Below are positions 1-6,647 of a DNA stretch of 10,194 nucleotides, piece after piece. The position numbers were made by a program, and so were the translations under genes. The stretch comes from Actinomycetota bacterium (GTDB taxonomy: Bacteria > Actinomycetota > Actinomycetes > S36-B12 > UBA10799): NCBI GenBank assembly GCA_003452655.1, contig DMNR01000068.1, forward strand, positions 1 through 10,194. Reading direction: 5' to 3'. Position 1 is the stretch's first letter, and every line of letters begins with the position of its first letter. The notes beneath the pieces were generated by a model. That model did not search any database and was not told where the DNA came from. It saw only the letters and a list, made by a program, of their open reading frames with translations.

Positions 1-1191
1 GTGGTCGGCGCAAGCGTCGAGCTTGCCTTCGCATCGCCAAGTAGCGCAGCCGATACGAGCTACTCGGCCGTTGGTACCACCTCGTACACGGTCCCAGCAG
101 GGGTCCACGCACTGAAAATCGTCGCCACTGGTGCCGGTGGCGGAAAGATGTTCGGCAACAGCGGTGACGGCGGTGCGGGTGCCGTAGTCACCGCCTATCG
201 GACGGTCAATCCTGGCGACACGCTGACGATCAAGGTCGGTGGCGGCGGCGCAGGCTCGGTCAATGGGGGCGGCGGCGGTGCGGCAACAGCTATCTACCTC
301 GGGGCGAACTCCGACGCACAAGCAATCGTCGCCGGTGGCGGTGGCGGAGCTGGTGGTCCGTCAGATGGCGGAACCGGCGCTGCCACAGGTACGGCCGCTG
401 GCAGGAGCGGCGGCGCCGTGAACCTGTTCAACCGAGGGCGTGGTTCGACCGACCCGAATAGCGGCGGCAACGGTGGTGGCCTCGGCGTTGGCGGGAACGG
501 CGGAGTCGCCACCTCAAATGGTGCAAACGGTGGTTCGTCGGGAGCCGCACGAGGCGGGGGCGGCGGTGGCGGCTGGAATGGCGGCGGTGGCGGCCTGGCC
601 TCTGGCGGCGGTAGCGGCGCGACCGGCACGTCCACCTCCGGCGGATCTAACGGCGACGGCGGGGGCGGCAGCGGATTTGGTGGCGGCGGAGGCGGATTTG
701 GTGGCGGCGGAGGCGGCGGCTACAGCGGTGGCGGGGGCGGTGGCTCCTCGGACGGAACTCTGCTGGCAGGAGGTGGAGCCGGCGGTTCCCATGCTCCGTC
801 CCCAGCCGGTTGGCCGACACCGACATACGCGCCCGGATCGAACGGCGGGCAGGCGAACCTCGGCGGCAATGGGCGAGTAACCATCACCGAAATCTTCGAT
901 CAAGTGGTGGTCGGCAAGTGCGTCAAGGTGCGCAAACTGCCAAGCAACCACAAGAAGATGGTGATGAAGAGAAATTGCTTGACGAACGCAGGCCAACGAG
1001 TCACCGTCTCGTCAACCTCGAAGCGCGCGAAGTTCAACAAGGTCACCAAAGGGAAGAAGTCCAAGCGAGGCACCTACGTCAAGACGAAGGTTCGCAAGAA
1101 GGGGAAGCGCAATGCGGTGACCATCACCTGGTCTGCGCCCGCGACGGCTACGTTCACGGCATACCTGAAACAGAAGACCTATCGCATTTGA
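1..1191 (+). CDS. Glycine-rich, probably exported protein with basic C-terminal domain (5' end outside window)
   Basis: The reading frame is open from the first base, so the true start probably lies upstream. The first residues (VELAFASPSSA-ADTS) look like the end of a signal peptide with a cleavage site near residue 16 or 17; this is inference. Residues 28-48 (SYTVPAGVHALKIVATGAGGG) and 289-297 (GNGRVTITE) are the opening and closing beta-strands typical of bacterial glycine-rich surface domains, and roughly residues 45-290 between them are dominated by glycine runs. Residues about 303-396 form a separate, strongly lysine/arginine-rich domain with the protein's only two cysteines (307 and 326), which could form a disulfide. 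It ends in a beta-rich segment (SAPATATFTAYLK). No catalytic motif or transmembrane anchor is visible. A role on the cell surface or in the matrix is likely, but I do not recognise a specific function. It converges on guaA with an 11-base spacer. Confidence 0.75.
   Translation: MVGASVELAFASPSSAADTSYSAVGTTSYTVPAGVHALKIVATGAGGGKMFGNSGDGGAGAVVTAYRTVNPGDTLTIKVGGGGAGSVNGGGGGAATAIYLGANSDAQAIVAGGGGGAGGPSDGGTGAATGTAAGRSGGAVNLFNRGRGSTDPNSGGNGGGLGVGGNGGVATSNGANGGSSGAARGGGGGGGWNGGGGGLASGGGSGATGTSTSGGSNGDGGGGSGFGGGGGGFGGGGGGGYSGGGGGGSSDGTLLAGGGAGGSHAPSPAGWPTPTYAPGSNGGQANLGGNGRVTITEIFDQVVVGKCVKVRKLPSNHKKMVMKRNCLTNAGQRVTVSSTSKRAKFNKVTKGKKSKRGTYVKTKVRKKGKRNAVTITWSAPATATFTAYLKQKTYRI
673..714 (+). repeat. Perfect 21-bp tandem duplication in the glycine-rich region
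   Basis: A 21-base unit beginning GGATTTGGTGGC occurs twice back to back (673-693 and 694-714) without mismatch. It is in frame and duplicates a GFGGGGG-type heptapeptide. It looks like recent slippage or unequal exchange in a low-complexity coding region, so the repeat number may vary between strains. Confidence 0.9.
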
Positions 1192-1202
1192 GCGCGCGAG
1201 AA

Positions 1203-2771
1203 CTACTCCCACTCGATGGTGCCGGGTGGCTTGCTCGTGACATCCAGCGTGACTCGGTTTACCTGTGAAACCTCATTAGTGATTCGCGTAGATATGCGTG
1301 CCAACAGGTCATACGGCAGGCGTGACCAGTCAGCAGTCATGGCGTCTTCACTTGAAACCGGCCGCAGAACGATCGGATGACCGTAAGTCCGCCCGTCACC
1401 CTGCACTCCGACCGAGCGCACATCGGCGAGTAAAACCACGGGGAATTGCCAAACCTGCGAGTCCAAACCAGCAGCCGTTAACTCCTCGCGCGCAATCGCA
1501 TCGGCATCACGCAGAATCGCGAGCCGCTCTGAATCGACCGCTCCCACGATGCGGATTGCGAGACCGGGGCCGGGGAACGGATGGCGAAACACAATCTCGG
1601 GCGGCAGGCCAAGCTGGAGACCTACACTCCGGACTTCATCCTTGAACAACAGCCGCAGCGGCTCAACGAGTTTGAACTGCAGGTCATCGGGCAACCCACC
1701 GACGTTGTGGTGGCTCTTGATATTTGCGGCACCGGTTCCCCCACCGGACTCCACGACGTCCGGATACAAGGTTCCTTGCACGAGGAACTCGACCTCCTGA
1801 CCGTGTGCTCCCGCATCTTCAACGACCTCGCGGGCCGCCTGTTCGAAGACCCGGATGAATTCGCGGCCGATGATCTTCCGCTTCTGTTCCGGGTCCGAAA
1901 CGCCAGCTAGGGCAGTGAGGAATCGTTCCTGTGCGTTCACAACCTTGAGGTCGACGCCGGTAGCGGCGACGAAATCCTGTTCGACCTGTTCGGCTTCGCC
2001 TTTTCGCAGTAGGCCGTGATCAACGAACACGCAGGTCAGCTGATCGCCAACAGCGCGCTGCACGAGGGCAGCCGCAACAGCGGAATCGACGCCGCCGGAA
2101 AGCCCGCAGATGACCTTCCCGGAACCGACCTGGGCCCTGATGATCTCAACCTGGTCGGCAATGACATTTGCCGTCGTCCAGTCGCCCTGCAGGCCGGCAA
2201 TCTCGTGCAGGAATTGCTGCAACAGCTGCTGGCCACCCTCGGTGTGGATTACCTCAGGGTGGAATTGAACTCCGGCGAACCGACGACTGACGTCTTCAAA
2301 ACTGGCAACGGGCGCACCGGGCGTTGATGAGGTGACCGTGAAACCTGCGGGTGCGGCCGTAACGGCGTCTCCATGCGACATCCAGACGTTGGACTCCGGC
2401 GGCTGGTGTTCCAAGAGGCGCGATTCAGTGCGCAGGACCTCCAATGGCGTGCGGCCGTATTCGCTCCCGCCGGTATGCGCAACCTCGCCACCAAGTGCGG
2501 CCGCCATTGCCTGGAATCCGTAGCAAATGCCGAAGACCGGAACACCCTGTTCGAACAATGCCGGATCGACCTGCGGTGCACCGTCGGCATACACACTCGA
2601 CGGCCCACCCGACAGGATGATTGCAGCGGGCTTGTGTGCCATCACTTCACTGACGCTGGCAGTGTGCGGCACAACTTCGGAGAAGACCTGGGCCTCGCGA
2701 ACGCGCCGAGCAATCAGTTGCGCGTACTGGGCCCCGAAATCAATGACGAGTACTTTCTGATCCTCAGACAC
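1203..2771 (-). CDS. guaA: GMP synthase (glutamine-hydrolysing)
   Basis: Catalyses the last step of de novo GMP synthesis: XMP + ATP + glutamine to GMP. At 522 residues it is full length for the family. The N-terminal class I glutamine amidotransferase domain (about 1-190) has the nucleophile Cys83 in GICYGFQ and the triad partners His171 and Glu173 in QFHPEV. The ATP-pyrophosphatase domain (about 200-395) carries the P-loop SGGVDS at 225-230, [11 protein letters not shown] at 332-342 and the [10 protein letters not shown] lid at 352-361. The C-terminal dimerisation domain has [12 protein letters not shown] at 399-410 and ends in the signature KPPGTIEWE. The start is GTG at 2771, giving [16 protein letters not shown]; no strong Shine-Dalgarno precedes it. 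It is the last minus-strand gene, separated from the small membrane-protein gene by an 83-base gap containing a strong hairpin, so it may have its own promoter. With guaB at the other end of the window it completes the IMP-to-GMP branch. Confidence 0.97.
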   Translation of the reverse strand: MSEDQKVLVIDFGAQYAQLIARRVREAQVFSEVVPHTASVSEVMAHKPAAIILSGGPSSVYADGAPQVDPALFEQGVPVFGICYGFQAMAAALGGEVAHTGGSEYGRTPLEVLRTESRLLEHQPPESNVWMSHGDAVTAAPAGFTVTSSTPGAPVASFEDVSRRFAGVQFHPEVIHTEGGQQLLQQFLHEIAGLQGDWTTANVIADQVEIIRAQVGSGKVICGLSGGVDSAVAAALVQRAVGDQLTCVFVDHGLLRKGEAEQVEQDFVAATGVDLKVVNAQERFLTALAGVSDPEQKRKIIGREFIRVFEQAAREVVEDAGAHGQEVEFLVQGTLYPDVVESGGGTGAANIKSHHNVGGLPDDLQFKLVEPLRLLFKDEVRSVGLQLGLPPEIVFRHPFPGPGLAIRIVGAVDSERLAILRDADAIAREELTAAGLDSQVWQFPVVLLADVRSVGVQGDGRTYGHPIVLRPVSSEDAMTADWSRLPYDLLARISTRITNEVSQVNRVTLDVTSKPPGTIEWE

Positions 2772-2778
2772 GGGTCAA

Positions 2779-2784
2779 ACCCTA
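2779..2784 (-). promoter_or_regulatory. Possible -10 element (TAGGGT) or weak Shine-Dalgarno of guaA
   Basis: On the minus strand TAGGGT lies 7 bases before the GTG start of guaA. It fits the actinobacterial TANNNT -10 pattern and would put transcription initiation at or next to the GTG, giving a leaderless mRNA. No good -35 is visible 17 bases further upstream. Alternatively AGGG within it is a weak ribosome-binding site at 8-base spacing. The sequence cannot decide between these. Confidence 0.3.
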
Positions 2785-2799
2785 CGGGTTCGGGTCACC

Positions 2800-2845
2800 A
2801 ACGAATGAAGGGCCGGCGGGTTGCCCCGTCGGCCCTTCATTCGTT
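2800..2845 (-). terminator. Strong hairpin, probable transcription terminator after the DUF4190-type gene
   Basis: Arms 2800-2820 and 2825-2845 are 21 bp long with one imperfect pair, around a 4-base loop. In the minus-strand transcript the loop reads GCAA, a GNRA tetraloop, and the imperfect pair is A-C; in a plus-strand transcript it would be a G-U wobble. The stem begins 9 bases after the stop codon of the gene ending at 2855 and finishes 28 bases before the guaA start. No uridine tract follows on either strand, which is common for actinobacterial hairpins, so its efficiency as an intrinsic terminator is uncertain. Confidence 0.7.
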
Positions 2846-2854
2846 ATGCAGTGT

Positions 2855-3271
2855 TTAGCGGCCGTAGTAGAAGTACCCGTTTCCGGTAATCAACGACAGC
2901 AGCCAGAAGAAGATGCCGATCGCCAACGTGATGAAACCGATGATGATGCCCGCCTTGGCGAGACCTTCACCTGGTTGGCCGGTCTTCTTGATCTGGTTGA
3001 GGGCAACAAAACCCAGGACGATTCCGAGGATCGAACCGATCCCACAGCACACACCTACGATTGACAGGACCAGCGATGCAACGGCCAGACCGTTGTTGCC
3101 CTGCGGAGTGCCGCCGGGGACCGACCCCATCGGAGGCGGTGGTGGTGGTACTGCGCCACCTGGTGGGGGCGGGGGTACGGGAGGTACGCCGCCGCCGGGT
3201 GGGGGTGGCGGAACCGGAGGAACGCCACCGGCATTGTCGCCACCGGGGGGCGGCGGAGTTGGTGTCGACAT
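2855..3271 (-). CDS. Small proline-rich membrane protein of the DUF4190 type
   Basis: A 138-residue protein. Residues 1-58 are a low-complexity Pro/Gly cytoplasmic-type tail that includes the 12-residue unit GVPPVPPPPPGG twice (16-27 and 28-39) and a degenerate third copy. Residues 61-91 (GLAVASLVLSIVGVCCGIGS and following) are the first hydrophobic helix. A short basic loop with LNQIKKTGQPGEGLAKAG follows, then a second helix at about 107-128. The pattern GLAVASLVL, a GIVLGFVAL helix end, then a polar loop with G-x-GLAKAGIIIG is the hallmark of DUF4190-type actinobacterial proteins, whose function is unknown. The C-terminus GYFYYGR is aromatic. The start is ATG at 3271, supported by GAAAGG 7 bases upstream. 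It lies 38 bases after the ChoD-like gene on the same strand, so it may be read through from that operon. No enzymatic role can be proposed. Confidence 0.85.
   Translation of the reverse strand: MSTPTPPPPGGDNAGGVPPVPPPPPGGGVPPVPPPPPGGAVPPPPPPMGSVPGGTPQGNNGLAVASLVLSIVGVCCGIGSILGIVLGFVALNQIKKTGQPGEGLAKAGIIIGFITLAIGIFFWLLSLITGNGYFYYGR
3155..3226 (-). repeat. 36-bp coding repeat in two copies (proline-rich tail)
   Basis: The two adjacent 36-base units encode the same 12-residue peptide GVPPVPPPPPGG but differ at several third codon positions. This suggests the repeat is old, or is retained for the peptide sequence rather than arising from very recent slippage. A weaker third unit (A40 to S50) follows. 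Confidence 0.8.
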
Positions 3272-3283
3272 GTCTGTGCCTTT

Positions 3284-3309
3284 CGTCGTTGGGTAGTTCC
3301 CCAGCGACG
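3284..3309 (-). other. 10-bp hairpin between the ChoD-like stop codon and the next ribosome-binding site
   Basis: Arms 3284-3293 (CGTCGTTGGG) and 3300-3309 (CCCAGCGACG) pair with one imperfect position around a 6-base loop. It directly abuts the TAG stop of the ChoD-like gene and ends 6 bases before the GAAAGG ribosome-binding site of the next gene. There is no uridine tract. It could be a weak terminator or attenuator of the guaB operon, or a processing or stability element. Confidence 0.45.
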
Positions 3310-5043
3310 CTAGCGCACTACTGACCCATCAGTCACGCTATGACGCACCTCAACAATCGGCAGATGTAGCGCTCCGGCGGCACCCGCAGGAACTACAGGG
3401 TGGTAGGGGGCGACCGGAATGACGCGGTGGTAGCCCTCCCCGATCGGCGGGCGCGGATCCGCTTCACCCTTGTTGGGCCACATCGCTAGGGCACGTTCGG
3501 CCTGGGCCGTAATCGTTAACGACGGGTTCACGCCGAGGTTCGCGGTAATCGTCGAACCATCCACCACGTGCAAGCCGTTGTAGCCATAGGCGCGGTGATA
3601 GGGGTCAACAACTCCCGTCGCCGGACTGTCGCCGATTACGCAACCTCCCACGAAGTGAGCCGTCATCGAAGCATGGGCGATGTCACCCATATTGCCCATC
3701 GGCACACCCTTGATCTTCTTCGCCAGGATTCGCACAGCCTTGTTGGCCGACGGAATCCAGCTGGGTACGGGATCGCCTTCACCTGGTCGGCTAGTCATTC
3801 GCCAGCGGCCGAGGATCCGACCGCGAGTACCGCTCACGGTGACGGAGTTGTCGAGCGTCTGCATCACCAGCGCGATCACCGTGCGCTGCGACCATCCGCG
3901 AACACTCATCGACTTTGCAGCGGCGATGGGGTCGGCAGCCAACGCGCGCGTCCAAGTCTTCCACCGCGGAACGCCAGGCTCTTCGTCAGTGAGGATCGTT
4001 CCGAGCAGTCCCATTACATTCGAGCCCTTGCCGTAGCGCACAGGTTCGATGTGGGTGTGAGGCTCCGGGAAGAAACTGGAGGTGATGGCGACGCCCTGAG
4101 TGAAGTCCTCGCCGCCCTTCGATGGGGGCGTATCCGCGACGGCACCGATGAGTGATTCGGAGTTAGTCCGGGACAGTCGACCCAACGTCGGGGAGAGTCT
4201 AGGCAGATGCCCGGTGTCTTTCATCCGATGGAGAAGCTGCTGGGTGTTGTAGGTGCCCGCAGCCATGATCACTTGGTCGGCCGTCAGGGTGCGACGGTTC
4301 TTGCCCAGAAGGTCGCCAGTGCGTTCGACATCAATCGCCCAGTTGGCACCAGTCTGACGAATTCCCCGAACCGTCGTCAGCGGCAGCACCTCAGCGCCCG
4401 CACCTTCTGCCAACCCGAGGTAGTTCTTGACCAACGTGTTCTTGGCGTTGTGCCGACAACCCGTCATGCACTCTCCGCACTCGATGCAGCCAGTGCGCTG
4501 CGGACCGACGCCGCCGAAGAAGGGATCCGGAACCGACTCTCCTGCTTTGTTGCCGAAGAACACCCCAACCGGCGTGAGTTTGAACGTGTCTCCCACGCCC
4601 ATTTCGTCTGCGGTTTCCTTCATCGCCACGTCAGCAGGTGTCATGGTCGGGTTCTGGGTGACACCCAACATGCGAGTTGCCTGGTCGTAGTAAGGCGACA
4701 ACTCTGCCTGCCAGTCGGTGATGTGTGCCCATTGCTTGTCATTGAAGAATTCCGCCGGAGGGACGTACAGCGTGTTGGCATAGACGAGCGAACCGCCACC
4801 CACACCAGCGCCGGCGAGCACGATCACGTCGCGCAGGAAGTGAATCCGCTGAATTCCCTGCAAGCCAAGCTTTGGTGCGAATAGGAATCGACTCAGGCGC
4901 CACGACGTCTTCGCGAAGTCCGCATCCTCGAAGCGGCGTCCGGCCTCAATGACGCCGACCTTGTAACCCTTCTCCACCAAACGCAATGCCGAGACGGATC
5001 CGCCGAACCCGGAACCAACAATCAATACGTCGTAGTCACTCAT
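3310..5043 (-). CDS. ChoD-like GMC family FAD oxidoreductase
   Basis: The product is 577 residues if translation starts at ATG 5043. This start is chosen because it directly precedes the FAD motif (DYDVLIVGSGFGGS, residues 3-16) and overlaps the stop of the upstream dehydrogenase as ATGA, indicating translational coupling. An in-frame ATG 29 codons earlier would lie inside that gene. GMC enzymes oxidise alcohols, including sterols, using FAD. Visible motifs are GAGVGGGSLVYANTLYVPP at 78-96, a four-cysteine cluster C186-x2-C189-x2-C192-x3-C196, His463 in TAHFVGGCVIG, and Asn506 in GVNPSLTITAQAERA, which match the active-site His and Asn of cholesterol-oxidase-type members. Length and many segments (HITDW, KNTLVKNYLGLAE, HIEPVRYGKGSN, WPNKGE) agree with my memory of mycobacterial ChoD. 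Real substrates of this group are unsettled, so cholesterol oxidase activity should not be assumed. No signal peptide is visible. It is the last gene of the compact guaB-guaB3-glpD operon. Confidence 0.9.
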   Translation of the reverse strand: MSDYDVLIVGSGFGGSVSALRLVEKGYKVGVIEAGRRFEDADFAKTSWRLSRFLFAPKLGLQGIQRIHFLRDVIVLAGAGVGGGSLVYANTLYVPPAEFFNDKQWAHITDWQAELSPYYDQATRMLGVTQNPTMTPADVAMKETADEMGVGDTFKLTPVGVFFGNKAGESVPDPFFGGVGPQRTGCIECGECMTGCRHNAKNTLVKNYLGLAEGAGAEVLPLTTVRGIRQTGANWAIDVERTGDLLGKNRRTLTADQVIMAAGTYNTQQLLHRMKDTGHLPRLSPTLGRLSRTNSESLIGAVADTPPSKGGEDFTQGVAITSSFFPEPHTHIEPVRYGKGSNVMGLLGTILTDEEPGVPRWKTWTRALAADPIAAAKSMSVRGWSQRTVIALVMQTLDNSVTVSGTRGRILGRWRMTSRPGEGDPVPSWIPSANKAVRILAKKIKGVPMGNMGDIAHASMTAHFVGGCVIGDSPATGVVDPYHRAYGYNGLHVVDGSTITANLGVNPSLTITAQAERALAMWPNKGEADPRPPIGEGYHRVIPVAPYHPVVPAGAAGALHLPIVEVRHSVTDGSVVR

Positions 5044-6638
5044 GGTCGCCCCAACTTCTTCATGAACTTCGAGTACCCAACGAGCACTCCACCCCACTGC
5101 TTGTGGGTCAGGAACGGAGGCGTTCCCCACCCAGCGAAACGCTGCGTTCCAATCGTCTGCGACTCGGTGTACTTCATCAGACCCTCACGGCCATGTCGAC
5201 GACCGAGTCCTGAATCACCGAAGCCGCCCATCGGCGCACCGGTGGCCGCCCACGCGGTGGCGTAACCCTCATTAACATTGACGGTTCCCGCGTGAAGCTT
5301 CGATGCAATCTCTCGACCACGCCGCAAGTCCCGGCTGATGACGGACGCATTGAGCCCGTAGTCCGTTCGGTTGGCCAATTCGATTGCCTCGGCCTCAGTG
5401 TCAAACGGATAGATGCTCACGACGGGACCGAAGGTTTCGTGGTTAAAGCACGCCATGTCCTCACTGACATTCGCCAGCACCGTCGGTTCGAAGAAGAACG
5501 GGCCAACGTCTGGTCGCGGTCGTCCGCCAACCAACACCGTGGCACCCTTCGCCCGCGCATCGTCCACGTGACTGATCACCGTGTCGAGCTGCTTGCGGCT
5601 GATGAGCGATCCCACGTCTGCGTCCCAGCCGACCTCGGCCGACAACCGCATTTTCTTCACGCGGTCCACCAGCGCTTGGGTGAACTCCTCAGCGATGCTT
5701 CGGTGCACATAGATACGTTCCATCGAAATGCATAGTTGCCCGGCATTTGCGAAGCTCGCCCGCTGAGCAATCTCGGCGGCCTTGGCGATGTTCGCGTCAT
5801 CGCAGACGATCATCGCGTTCTTCCCGCCGAGCTCCATGGAACATCCGACGAGGCGTTCGCCGCAGCGAGCAGCGACCTGGCGCCCGACACCGGTGGAACC
5901 GGTGAACATGATGTAGTCACCGCGCTCGGTGATCATCGGCCCCACCACTGCGCCCTCTCCGGCGACGACTCCAAACAACCCGTCTGGCAGACCTGCTTCG
6001 TACAACAAGTCGACGAGCCACAGCGCTGACAGCGTCGTCTGCAGATCGGGCTTCAGCACGATGCCGTTGCCAGCGAGCAGGGCCGGAATCGCATCTCCCA
6101 CCGCAAGGGTCAGCGGGTAGTTCCATGGTGAGATGACGCCTACGACACCCTTCGGGTGGTGCAGCTCAACAGCGGTGGCGACGACCGGCACTGCCCCCGC
6201 GTGTTTCGTCGGGCGCAGTAGACCTGCCGCCACTTTTGAATAGTGCCTTGCGGTGATCGCGACATCGACGAGTTCCTCGACAGCGTGAATCCTCGCCTTA
6301 CCTGACTCAAGCTGCGCGATGTCGAGACCTTCTTGGCGACGCGTGAGCACGAGATCGTGGAATCTGCGGATTACGTCACAGCGGTGTCGAACGGGTGATG
6401 CTGCCCAGGCTTTGGCCGCCTCGCGAGCAATTGCGAACGCGGTGTCGACGGCGTCTTCACTCGAATGCGGGATCTCGGTAATCGGGCGGCCAGTGAATGG
6501 CGCGATCGCTGGGGTCGTGACTGGCGCGCTACCAACACAAAGGTGTCTGACGAGAGCTTGAATCCGCTTGTCGTTGACCGATTCGTGCGGGTCAGAAGCC
6601 GCCGGAGTGGAGGGGAGTTGGTCGACAAGTGCCGTCAT
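5040..6638 (-). CDS. Succinic semialdehyde dehydrogenase, GabD2-like
   Basis: An aldehyde dehydrogenase superfamily enzyme, expected to oxidise succinic semialdehyde (or a related aldehyde) to the acid with NAD(P)+ in the cytoplasm. At 532 residues it is slightly longer than the usual 450-500 owing to a polar N-terminal extension of about 40 residues. Visible motifs are SPWNYP with oxyanion-hole Asn173, the cofactor-binding Lys196 in LKPD, FTGSTGVG at 245-252, general base Glu269 in MELGGKN, nucleophile Cys303 in NAGQLCISMERIYV, and Glu401 in ETFGPVVS. The segments KGVVGVISPWNYP, GSLIS and GRRHGREGLMKYTESQTI agree with my memory of mycobacterial GabD2, which supports the SSADH name over a generic aldehyde dehydrogenase. 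Substrate is inferred, not shown. ATG 6638 lies 9 bases after the glpD stop, with only a weak AGG-type ribosome-binding site. Its 3' end overlaps the ChoD-like start by 4 bases. Confidence 0.92.
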   Translation of the reverse strand: MTALVDQLPSTPAASDPHESVNDKRIQALVRHLCVGSAPVTTPAIAPFTGRPITEIPHSSEDAVDTAFAIAREAAKAWAASPVRHRCDVIRRFHDLVLTRRQEGLDIAQLESGKARIHAVEELVDVAITARHYSKVAAGLLRPTKHAGAVPVVATAVELHHPKGVVGVISPWNYPLTLAVGDAIPALLAGNGIVLKPDLQTTLSALWLVDLLYEAGLPDGLFGVVAGEGAVVGPMITERGDYIMFTGSTGVGRQVAARCGERLVGCSMELGGKNAMIVCDDANIAKAAEIAQRASFANAGQLCISMERIYVHRSIAEEFTQALVDRVKKMRLSAEVGWDADVGSLISRKQLDTVISHVDDARAKGATVLVGGRPRPDVGPFFFEPTVLANVSEDMACFNHETFGPVVSIYPFDTEAEAIELANRTDYGLNASVISRDLRRGREIASKLHAGTVNVNEGYATAWAATGAPMGGFGDSGLGRRHGREGLMKYTESQTIGTQRFAGWGTPPFLTHKQWGGVLVGYSKFMKKLGRP

Positions 6639-6647
6639 GACAACAGC

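Noticed and set aside
294..996. Long minus-strand open frames opposite the glycine-rich gene (294-635 and 514-996), proline- or alanine-rich.
   Set aside because: They are mirror images of GGC/GGT-rich codons, with no independent domain or credible ribosome-binding site.
2373..2858. A 161-residue plus-strand open frame across the 5' end of guaA and the intergenic hairpin.
   Set aside because: It is antisense to the conserved GuaA amidotransferase domain, and its end runs through the hairpin; no family similarity.
3122..3262. G-rich plus-strand runs opposite the proline codons as a G-quadruplex regulatory element.
   Set aside because: The runs follow directly from proline codon usage. I could not find four well-spaced long G-tracts, so a specific regulatory role is not supported.
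4207..4884. A 225-residue plus-strand open frame inside the ChoD-like gene.
   Set aside because: Antisense to a clearly conserved enzyme. The translation has no recognisable family features and is explained by high G+C content.
5044..5130. Extension of the ChoD-like protein by 29 N-terminal residues to an earlier ATG.
   Set aside because: This stretch lies wholly inside the SSADH-like gene, does not look like GMC sequence, and the ATGA overlap with an FAD motif three residues after Met gives a much better start at 5043.
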